A DNA stretch of 9,625 nt. It comes from DATDAH01 sp036525535. Lineage in GTDB: Bacteria; Actinomycetota; Acidimicrobiia; Acidimicrobiales; DATDAH01. Of this stretch, positions 1 through 5,815 are shown piece by piece. Under the pieces are notes generated by a model, which saw only the letters and a program-made list of their open reading frames with translations, had not been told where the DNA came from and did not search any database. Position numbers and translations under genes: made by a program. The stretch lies in the NCBI GenBank assembly GCA_036525535.1, contig DATDAH010000002.1:1-9625 (forward strand), read 5' to 3'. Numbering within the stretch: the stretch's first letter is position 1; each line of letters begins with the position of its first letter.

Positions 1-40
1 CCCGAGGGCCACCCGGCGGCTTCCCCGCCGCCCTCTCGGG
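1..40. terminator. GC-rich nested hairpin at left edge, possible terminator of an upstream gene
   Basis: CCCGAG at 1-6 can pair with CTCGGG at 35-40, and inside it CGGCGG (14-19) pairs with CCGCCG (25-30) around a 5-nt loop. The result is a strong two-part stem. No run of T follows, only a pyrimidine-rich stretch near 56-63, so it does not meet the classical intrinsic terminator pattern. Actinobacterial terminators often lack a good T-tract, which keeps the terminator reading possible. The gene it would serve lies outside the window. Confidence 0.35.
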
Positions 41-105
41 CTGCGGCTCCGGCGCCTTTCCTGTCCAGTCATTCCTGCCGGTGATCGGCGACTCCGGTGG
101 ACGAA

Positions 106-132
106 CCTCCGGTGCCTCCGGCCGCTCCGGCC
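106..132. repeat. Three imperfect 9-bp tandem repeats (CTCCGG core)
   Basis: Three consecutive 9-mers, CCTCCGGTG, CCTCCGGCC and GCTCCGGCC, occupy 106-132. A related ACTCCGGTG lies at 91-99. The match is real, but in DNA this GC-rich such short repeats can arise by chance or slippage. No function is inferred. Confidence 0.5.
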
Positions 133-153
133 GCCCTGACTTGGCTTGGGCGC

Positions 154-176
154 ACCTTCGCGTGCCACCCGAAGGT
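154..176. promoter_or_regulatory. 7-bp inverted repeat, possible operator or RNA hairpin
   Basis: ACCTTCG (154-160) and CGAAGGT (170-176) are perfect reverse complements separated by 9 nt. It could be a repressor half-site pair or a small hairpin in a leader upstream of the methyltransferase. No flanking promoter elements support either choice. Confidence 0.3.
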
Positions 177-226
177 TGGTCAAGGGTTTTCGCGAGATCC
201 CCAGGGAGTTCACCGAAATCCACCCC

Positions 227-247
227 TTGTCCCCACCGTTGTCCACA
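227..247 (+). promoter_or_regulatory. Pair of DnaA-box-like 9-mers
   Basis: TTGTCCCCA (227-235) and TTGTCCACA (239-247) sit 12 bp apart on the same strand. TTGTCCACA is the form of DnaA box common in high-GC actinobacteria; the first copy differs from it at one position. Two boxes about one helical turn apart could bind DnaA cooperatively, for example to regulate the downstream gene or titrate DnaA. There is no AT-rich unwinding region and no dnaA/dnaN neighbour, so this is not proposed as an origin. Confidence 0.35.
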
Positions 248-300
248 TCTCCCCCACTCGGCGGGCCGCACCGACGACGGCTCCGGCATCATGGGGCGCC

Positions 301-960
301 ATGGCCCCCAAATCGTCGTGGTTGCCCGTCGACCTGCACCAGTACGTCGTGGACCATGGCCGGCCACCGGACCCCCTGCTCGCCGAGCTGGCGGAGGAGA
401 CCGAAGCGAAGCTCGGCGCCACCGCCCGGATGCAGATCTCGCCGGAACAGGGGGCCTTCCTCGAGTGGCTGACCCGCCTGCTCGGTGCGACCAACGTGAT
501 CGAGGTCGGGACGTTCACCGGGTACTCGTCGATCTGCCTCGCCCGCGGGCTCGCGCCGGGCGGCCACCTCCTCTGCTGTGACGTCAGCGACGAGTGGACC
601 GCCATCGCCCGTGCCTACTGGGAACGGGCCGGCCTGAGCGACCGCATCGAGCTGCGCCTCGCCCCGGCCGCGGCGACCCTGGCCGCCGTCCCCCACGACC
701 CGCCGGTCGACCTCGCCTTCGTCGACGCCGACAAGGAGGGGTATCCCGTCTACCTCGAGCTCGTGGCCGAGCGCCTGCGTCCGGGCGGGGTCATCGCCGT
801 CGACAACACGCTGTGGGGCGGCGCGGTCGCCGATCCCCGCGTGACCGACCCGACCACCCAGCTCCTCCGGGACCTGAACGACGGTCTGGTCGACGACGCC
901 CGCTTCGACACGGTGCTGCTCCCCCTGGGTGACGGGCTCACCCTCCTGCGCAAGCGCTGA
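301..960 (+). CDS. Class I SAM-dependent O-methyltransferase (family 3, CCoAOMT/COMT-like)
   Basis: A 219-aa cytosolic enzyme predicted to transfer a methyl group from S-adenosylmethionine to a hydroxyl of an unknown, probably catechol-like, acceptor. The SAM-binding motif I reads NVIEVGTFTGYSS (residues 65-77). An acidic residue following the second strand (D94) is placed to bind the SAM ribose. The family's divalent-metal ligands are present in FVDADKEGY (D142) and VDNTLWGG (D168, N169). The length fits the usual ~220 aa. ATG 301 was chosen because homology-like sequence starts there; the frame is open to 97, but that stretch is low-complexity. The ribosome binding site is weak (a GGGG run near 293-296). 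The gene stands apart from the transporter operon by 114 bp. The substrate cannot be told from sequence. Confidence 0.9.
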   Translation: MAPKSSWLPVDLHQYVVDHGRPPDPLLAELAEETEAKLGATARMQISPEQGAFLEWLTRLLGATNVIEVGTFTGYSSICLARGLAPGGHLLCCDVSDEWTAIARAYWERAGLSDRIELRLAPAAATLAAVPHDPPVDLAFVDADKEGYPVYLELVAERLRPGGVIAVDNTLWGGAVADPRVTDPTTQLLRDLNDGLVDDARFDTVLLPLGDGLTLLRKR

Positions 961-996
961 AGCCGGGGGCGTACGCGCGCGGCGAGTGGCGCGGTC

Positions 997-1002
997 TACT
1001 GT
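997..1002 (+). promoter_or_regulatory. Candidate -10 element for the transporter operon
   Basis: TACTGT matches the actinobacterial TANNNT -10 pattern and would place the transcription start around 1008-1010, about 65 nt before the lipoprotein start codon. No recognisable -35 hexamer is found 16-18 nt upstream, where the sequence is alternating GC. This is a weak prediction, supported mainly by its position next to the inverted repeat at 1007-1047. Confidence 0.3.
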
Positions 1003-1006
1003 GTCC

Positions 1007-1047
1007 GCTGTCACAAGCTGGGAGGTCGTTCTCCGGTGTGTGACAGC
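1007..1047. promoter_or_regulatory. Perfect 9-bp inverted repeat ahead of the transporter operon
   Basis: GCTGTCACA (1007-1015) and TGTGACAGC (1039-1047) are exact reverse complements with a 23-nt spacer. Half-site centres are 32 bp apart, about three helical turns, so a dimeric or tetrameric regulator could bind both from the same DNA face. A small inner pairing (GGAG 1021-1024 with CTCC 1031-1034) would also let the transcript fold into a nested hairpin in the 5' leader. The repeat lies just after the candidate -10 box and before the ribosome binding site (GGGGGAG at 1063-1069), a natural place for control of the operon. Whether it acts as a DNA operator or an RNA structure is not decided by the sequence. 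Confidence 0.5.
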
Positions 1048-1074
1048 ACCATTCGAGGACGCGGGGGAGCCCAC

Positions 1075-2796
1075 ATGACGAGCTGGTCGGCACGACGCTG
1101 GATGCTGCGGATGGGGGCCCTGCTCCTGGCCTTCGGGCTGATCGCCGCGGCCTGCGGAGGCAGCGATGACTCCGGTGGCGACGACGCCAGTGGCGAGAAC
1201 CCCCGAGGCGAGGAGTCCAGCGACCCCGACGACGGGGCCGAGCCGCAGCGCGGCGGCTCCATCATCTTCGCCCGCGAGGCGGAGACATCCAGCCCCTGGA
1301 CGCCCTCGGCGATGATCTGCGACGTGGCCTGCCACCAGGCCATCAAGGGCATCTACGACACGCTGACCTGGCCCGACGCCGACGGCGAGGTCCACGGGAT
1401 GCTGCTCGAGTCCATCGAGCCCAACGCCGACTTCACCGAGTGGACCCTCACGCCCCGTGACGGCATCCAGTTCCACGACGGCACCCCCTGGGACGTGGCT
1501 GCGCTCGACACCCACTTCTCGACGATGCGGGACTCGGTCCTGGTCGGCAACGTGTTCAACGACATCACGGACCAGCAGGTCCAGGGCAACACGCTGGTCC
1601 TGACGATGCGCAACCCGTGGACGCACTTCCCGCTCTTCCTCGGCGGTCAGCCCGGTTACGTGGCCTCGCCGACCTGGCTGGCGGCCGTGGCCGACGGCAG
1701 CGCCTCCGAAGCCGAGCCCGTCGGTACCGGCCCGTTCGAGTTCGAGGCGTACTCGCCCGGCGACAGCTTCTCGATGACCCGCAACGAGAACTACTGGCTG
1801 ATGGCCCCCGACGGCGAGCCCTACCCGTACCTGGACGAGATCGAGTTCCTGGTGCAGGACGAGAACCAGACCCGGGACAACGCCATCATCTCCGGCGACA
1901 TCGACATCACCCACATGGACTCGGGGGATTCGATCGAGCGCCTCCGCCAGGAGGCCGACAACGGCACGATCAACCTCTTCGAGATCGACCAGCGCCAGGA
2001 GACGGGCTACGTCCTGATCAACTCCTCGGATCCGAACGCCGCCGTCAGCGACGTCCGGATCCGCCAGGCCATGGCCTACGCCTTCGACCACGTGGTGGAG
2101 AACCAGTCCCGCAACGCCGGCATCTTCGAGATCGCCAACGGCCCCTTCTCCCCCGGCTCCATCGGCTACCTGGACGACACCGGCTTCCCCGAGTTCGACC
2201 TCGAGCAGGCCACCGCCCTGGTGGACGAGTACGAGTCCGACACGGGGCAGGACGCGACGATCGCCTACAAGACGACGACCGACCCGTTCAACCTGCAGAC
2301 GGCCGAGCTCTACCGCGGCTTCTGGGAGGCGGCGGGCATGACCGTCACCCTCGACCAGATCGAGCAGGGCGAGTTCATCACCCAGGCCCTCATCGGCAAC
2401 TTCGAGGCCTTCGGCTGGCGCAACCACGGCGGCTTCGACCCCGACACCCAGGAGGTGTGGTGGACGAGTGAGAACGCCCTCCCCGCCGGGGAGATCGCCC
2501 TGAACTTCGGTCGCATCGACGACCCGGTGATCGACGAGAACCTGGACATCGTCCGGGAGAGCCAGGACCCGGCCGAGCGCCAGGCCGCGGCCGAGGAGAT
2601 CAACCGGCAGTTCGCCGAGCAGGTCTACAACATCTGGACCAGTTGGATCATCTGGGCCATTCCCTACCAGGACCGGGTGCACGGCGTGCAGACCCCGGTG
2701 GTCATGCCCGACGGGACGCCCTCGACGGTGACGGGCATCGGCTTCACCGGCGCCATCAACCTGCAGCAGCTCTGGGTGGACGACGCCGGTGCCTGA
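1075..2796 (+). CDS. Peptide/nickel-type ABC transporter substrate-binding lipoprotein (SBP_bac_5 family, OppA/DppA-like)
   Basis: A 573-aa extracytoplasmic solute-binding protein that should capture oligopeptides or related solutes and deliver them to the permeases encoded next. The N-terminus has a signal peptide with a basic start (SARRWMLRM), a hydrophobic core and a permissive lipobox ending in Cys27 (LIAAAC), so it is predicted to be a lipid-anchored lipoprotein. An acidic Gly/Ser/Asp/Glu linker follows (about 28-57). Family signatures are RDGIQFHDGTPWD (about 128-140), VGTGPFEF (about 216-223) with RNENYW (about 236-241), and DVRIRQAMAYAFDH (about 326-339). Cys82 and Cys86 could form a disulfide. 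The frame opens at GTG 1036, but ATG 1075 has a strong GGGGGAG site 5 nt upstream and gives a proper signal peptide. First gene of the operon; 40 nt separate it from the permease. Ligand unknown. Confidence 0.93.
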   Translation: MTSWSARRWMLRMGALLLAFGLIAAACGGSDDSGGDDASGENPRGEESSDPDDGAEPQRGGSIIFAREAETSSPWTPSAMICDVACHQAIKGIYDTLTWPDADGEVHGMLLESIEPNADFTEWTLTPRDGIQFHDGTPWDVAALDTHFSTMRDSVLVGNVFNDITDQQVQGNTLVLTMRNPWTHFPLFLGGQPGYVASPTWLAAVADGSASEAEPVGTGPFEFEAYSPGDSFSMTRNENYWLMAPDGEPYPYLDEIEFLVQDENQTRDNAIISGDIDITHMDSGDSIERLRQEADNGTINLFEIDQRQETGYVLINSSDPNAAVSDVRIRQAMAYAFDHVVENQSRNAGIFEIANGPFSPGSIGYLDDTGFPEFDLEQATALVDEYESDTGQDATIAYKTTTDPFNLQTAELYRGFWEAAGMTVTLDQIEQGEFITQALIGNFEAFGWRNHGGFDPDTQEVWWTSENALPAGEIALNFGRIDDPVIDENLDIVRESQDPAERQAAAEEINRQFAEQVYNIWTSWIIWAIPYQDRVHGVQTPVVMPDGTPSTVTGIGFTGAINLQQLWVDDAGA

Positions 2797-2836
2797 TCGG
2801 AGCCCCTGACACGACGAGAGGACGGGGAACAGGAAC

Positions 2837-3790
2837 GTGAGATACATCCGGCAGAAGGTGGTCCAACTCGCGGCCGTCCTCCTCTTGGTGACGTTTCTCA
2901 CGTTCCTGCTCCTCAACCTCCTTCCCGGCGGTCCCGAGACCGCGGCCCTCGGTATCGGGGCCGACGAGCAGGCCCAGGCCGAGTTCCGGGAGGAGCAGAA
3001 CCTCGACGACCCGCTGATCGTGCGCTACGTGGACTGGCTCGGAGGCCTGCTGTCCGGCGACCTGGGGGACTCCCTGATCGCCAACGTGCCCGTCACCGAC
3101 CTCCTCAGCCAGCGGCTCCCGGTCACGCTCCAGTTGATGGTCTACGCCACCTTCCTGGCGCTGATCATCGCGGTGCCGTTGGGGATCCTGACGGCCTACA
3201 AGGCCGACTCCATGTTCGACAAGTCGGCCAACACCATCGCCTTCGGCCTCCTGTCCCTGCCCAACTTCATCGTCGGCGTACTGCTGGTCTTCTTGTTCTC
3301 CATACGCCTCGGGTGGTTGCCGGCGACCGGCTCCACGCCATTCGGCGAGGACCCGGCCGAGCACGTCCGGCGCATGATCCTGCCCACGATCGCCTTGGCC
3401 GTCGGCCAGATCGCGGTCTACATGCGCCTCCTGCGCACCGACATGATCTCCACCCTTCAGGAGGACTTCATCGGCGTGGCCCGGGCCAAGGGCATGCCCA
3501 CCCGCCGGATCCTGCTGCGCCACGCCCTGCGTCCCTCGAGCTTCTCGCTGCTGACCGTCGTCGCCATCAACGTGGGCCAGCTCATCGGCGGCACCATCGT
3601 CATCGAGCGCATCTTCGCCATCCCCGGGCTGGGCAGCCTGCTCGTGGAGTCGATCTTCCGGCGGGACTACCTCGTGGTCCAGGGCTGCATAGTCATCGTG
3701 GCCGTGGGCTTCGTGCTCGTGAACTTCATCGTGGACGTCCTGTACGCCGTGCTCGACCCGAGGATCCGCCATGCCCGCGCCATCGCCTGA
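2837..3790 (+). CDS. ABC transporter permease, OppB/DppB type (BPD_transp_1)
   Basis: A 317-aa inner-membrane permease subunit, one half of the translocation pore of the peptide-type importer. Hydrophobic segments at about 9-29, 96-120, 131-157, 182-200, 237-257 and 285-305 give the six helices usual for this subunit. The sequence LPGGPE follows the first helix, as in DppB proteins, and the large external loop (about 30-95) is present. The EAA-like coupling loop reads DFIGVARAKGMPTRRILL (about 210-227) and should dock on an ATPase subunit. The start is GTG 2837; purine-rich candidates GGGGAA (2824-2829) and AGGA (2831-2834) lie upstream. It overlaps the next permease gene by 20 nt, implying coupled translation. 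Length and motifs are normal. Confidence 0.94.
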   Translation: MRYIRQKVVQLAAVLLLVTFLTFLLLNLLPGGPETAALGIGADEQAQAEFREEQNLDDPLIVRYVDWLGGLLSGDLGDSLIANVPVTDLLSQRLPVTLQLMVYATFLALIIAVPLGILTAYKADSMFDKSANTIAFGLLSLPNFIVGVLLVFLFSIRLGWLPATGSTPFGEDPAEHVRRMILPTIALAVGQIAVYMRLLRTDMISTLQEDFIGVARAKGMPTRRILLRHALRPSSFSLLTVVAINVGQLIGGTIVIERIFAIPGLGSLLVESIFRRDYLVVQGCIVIVAVGFVLVNFIVDVLYAVLDPRIRHARAIA

Positions 3791-4727
3791 AGCCGGAACG
3801 CTCCACGCCGGAGGCAGCGGCGGCCTCATCACCGAGTCGTCGGCCGAGGTGGCCCTCGACGCCATACGGGAGGGCGACACCGAGCGCGAGGTCAAGAAGC
3901 TCGGCCTCGGCTTCTGGATCGCGGTGTGCTGGCTGGGCCTGCTCATCACCCTGGCCGTCCTCGCTCCGGTCCTGCCCTTCATCGAGGACCCCAACGTGTC
4001 CAACGCCGACGCCCTCGAGGCCCCGCCGTCCGCCGAGCACTGGTTCGGAGGCGACGACATCGGCCGTGATGTCTTCTCCCGGGTCATCTGGGGCGGGCGG
4101 GTCTCCCTGTTCATCGGGCTGGCCGCCGTCTCGTTCGGCTTCGTGATCGGGGGCACGATGGGGCTGACTGCCGGGTTCTACGGGGGGCGCTACGAACGGG
4201 TCGTCATCGGCGCGATGGACATCATGTTGGCCTTTCCCGCCCTCGTGCTGGCCCTGGCCCTGGTCACCTTCCTGTCCGAGCCCGGGACCCAGAACGCGAC
4301 CCTGGGCACGGTCACCCTCGTCTTGACGATCCTGGCTATTCCCGCGCTCGCGCGGATCACGCGGGCGGCGACGTTGTCGTTCTCCCAACGCGAGTTCGTG
4401 ACCGCGTCCCGCGCCCTCGGTGCCCGCAACAGCCGGATCATCGCCCGGGAGATCCTGCCCAACGTGGTGCCCCCCATGGCGGCCTTCGCCCTCATCGCCA
4501 TCGCGATCGTCATCGTGGCCGAGGGCGCCTTGAGCTTCCTCGGCTTGTCCGTGGCCTCCCCCACGGCCACGTGGGGCAACATCATCGAGCAGGGTCGCCA
4601 AGGCCTCGACGACACGCCATGGATCTCGCTCTTCCCGTGCGCCGTCATGTTCCTCACCCTCCTGTCGTTCAACTACGTGGGCGACCAGCTCCGGCGCTAC
4701 TTCGACGTGAAGGAGGTCAACCTCTGA
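3771..4727 (+). CDS. ABC transporter permease, OppC/DppC type (BPD_transp_1)
   Basis: A 318-aa membrane permease, partner of the preceding OppB/DppB-type subunit. It has a hydrophilic N-terminal tail of about 45 residues, then helices at about 47-70, 110-134, 143-168, 180-200, 235-258 and 286-303. The family motif HWFGGDDIGRDVFSRVIWG (about 90-108) is intact, and the EAA coupling loop is EFVTASRALGARNSRII (about 208-224). ATG 3771 lies inside the end of the previous gene and has AGGA at 3761-3764, 6 nt upstream, which supports this start. Its stop TGA (4725-4727) shares its last base with the ATG of the next gene. Nothing unusual apart from the somewhat long N-terminal tail. Confidence 0.94.
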   Translation: MPAPSPEAGTLHAGGSGGLITESSAEVALDAIREGDTEREVKKLGLGFWIAVCWLGLLITLAVLAPVLPFIEDPNVSNADALEAPPSAEHWFGGDDIGRDVFSRVIWGGRVSLFIGLAAVSFGFVIGGTMGLTAGFYGGRYERVVIGAMDIMLAFPALVLALALVTFLSEPGTQNATLGTVTLVLTILAIPALARITRAATLSFSQREFVTASRALGARNSRIIAREILPNVVPPMAAFALIAIAIVIVAEGALSFLGLSVASPTATWGNIIEQGRQGLDDTPWISLFPCAVMFLTLLSFNYVGDQLRRYFDVKEVNL

Positions 4728-5815
4728 TGCGCAGGGGTCGACGGCAGGTAGTGCTGGCTCGGTCCGACGTCGACGCGAACGTCCCCCTGCTCGAGGTCGT
4801 TGACCTCCGTACCCACTTCCTGACCGAGACCGGAACCGTCCGGGCCGTCGACGGGGTCAGCTTCACGCTCGACCGGGGCCGGACGCTCGGGGTCGTCGGC
4901 GAGTCCGGCTCCGGCAAGACGATCCTGTCCCGGTCGATCATGGGCCTCCTCCCGACCCGCAACGTCGTGCGGACCGGCAGTGCGAAGTACGAGGGCACCG
5001 AGGTGGCCGGCGCCGGGCCCGAGGAGATGCGCGGCCTCTGGGGAACGGAGATGGCCATGGTCTTCCAGGACCCGATGACCTCCCTCAACCCCGTGATGAC
5101 CGTGGGCAACCAGATCACCGAGTCGTTGCGCTACCACCTCGACATGGACAAGAGCGAGGCCCGGGAGACCGCTATCGCCCTCCTGCGCTCCGTGGGGATC
5201 CCCGAGCCGGCCCAGCGGGTGAAGGAGTACCCCCACCAGCTCTCCGGAGGCATGCGCCAGCGCGTGATGATCGCCATCGCCCTGGCCTGCGGTCCCCGCC
5301 TGTTGCTGGCCGACGAGCCCACCACGGCGCTCGACGTCACGGTCCAGGCTCAGATCCTGGACCTGCTCCAGGCCCAGCAGACCGAGCGCCACATGGCGAT
5401 GATCCTGGTCACCCACGACCTCGGCGTGGTTGCCGGCCGAGCCGATGACATCGCGGTGATGTACGCGGGCAAGGTGGTCGAGAAGGCGCCGACGAACGTC
5501 CTCTTCCGCTCGACGCGACACCCGTACACCGAGGCCCTGCTGAAGTCGATCCCCAAGCTCGAACACACCAGCCACACCCGGCTCGCGGTGATCCCGGGGC
5601 GGCCACCCGACCTGGTCTCGCCGCCCGAGGGCTGCAACTTCAGCCCGCGCTGCCCGTACGCCCAACCCAAGTGCTTCGTGGAGGAACCCGTGCTCGAACC
5701 TGGTCCCGGCGGGGGCCATGAGTTCGCCTGCTGGTTCCCCGTGGGCACGCCGGAGGGGGCCGAGGCCCTGGCCCGCAACAGGCAGGACGCCTCCCTCAGC
5801 GAAGGGGCCGCCTGA
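4727..5815 (+). CDS. ABC transporter ATP-binding protein, OppD/DppD type, with C-terminal four-Cys motif
   Basis: A 362-aa cytoplasmic ATPase that pairs with the F subunit to drive import. It has Walker A GESGSGKT (58-65), Q-loop Q114 in VFQDPMTSLNP, the ABC signature LSGGMRQ (172-178), Walker B LLLADEP with the D-loop ALD (about 192-203), and switch His230. The C-terminal oligopeptide-family extension starts at HPYTEALL (about 265) and carries Cys303, Cys309, Cys316 and Cys335, the spacing linked to a [4Fe-4S] cluster in OppD/DppD proteins. ATG 4727 was chosen because an ideal AAGGAGG site (4710-4716) lies 10 nt upstream and the ATG overlaps the permease stop; the frame is open further upstream only inside that gene. 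An extra basic N-terminal stretch makes it slightly longer than typical. The stop overlaps the next start (TGATG at 5813-5817). Confidence 0.94.
   Translation: MRRGRRQVVLARSDVDANVPLLEVVDLRTHFLTETGTVRAVDGVSFTLDRGRTLGVVGESGSGKTILSRSIMGLLPTRNVVRTGSAKYEGTEVAGAGPEEMRGLWGTEMAMVFQDPMTSLNPVMTVGNQITESLRYHLDMDKSEARETAIALLRSVGIPEPAQRVKEYPHQLSGGMRQRVMIAIALACGPRLLLADEPTTALDVTVQAQILDLLQAQQTERHMAMILVTHDLGVVAGRADDIAVMYAGKVVEKAPTNVLFRSTRHPYTEALLKSIPKLEHTSHTRLAVIPGRPPDLVSPPEGCNFSPRCPYAQPKCFVEEPVLEPGPGGGHEFACWFPVGTPEGAEALARNRQDASLSEGAA

Larger units (their letters stand above)
41..300. other. Intergenic region with short repeats and no convincing gene
   Basis: No credible coding sequence is seen. The methyltransferase reading frame stays open upstream to 97, but that extension encodes a low-complexity Pro/Ala-rich stretch unlike the family. 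The region contains five CTCCGG hexamers (starting at 47, 92, 107, 116 and 125, the last three exactly 9 nt apart), an inverted repeat ACCTTCG/CGAAGGT (154-160 and 170-176), and two DnaA-box-like 9-mers at 227-235 and 239-247. No clear -35/-10 pair was found for the downstream gene. Confidence 0.6.

Noticed and set aside
227..247. Replication origin
   Set aside because: Only two DnaA-like boxes, no AT-rich region, and no dnaA, dnaN or parAB genes nearby.
97..300. N-terminal extension of the O-methyltransferase from an upstream start at 97
   Set aside because: The extra 68 residues are Pro/Ala-rich and unlike the family, whereas starting at 301 gives the normal ~220-aa length.
1..300. A structured RNA gene (RNase P RNA, tmRNA, 6C RNA) in the left intergenic region
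   Set aside because: I compared remembered conserved motifs of these RNAs and found no match; only short hairpins are present.
1036..1074. GTG 1036 as the start of the binding lipoprotein
   Set aside because: It would put 13 extra residues with a Cys ahead of the signal peptide and overlap the inverted repeat; ATG 1075 has a strong ribosome binding site and a proper signal sequence.
289..2916. Very long minus-strand open frame (about 875 codons) opposite the methyltransferase and binding-protein genes
   Set aside because: It lies antisense to two well-supported genes. Long antisense frames are expected in GC-rich DNA, and its translation is low-complexity, rich in Gly, Val, Asp and Arg, with no recognisable domain.
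2756..5719. Series of long minus-strand frames opposite the permease and OppD-type genes
   Set aside because: All are antisense to genes with intact family motifs, and their translations are repetitive Gly/Asp/His/Gln/Arg-rich sequences typical of shadow frames.
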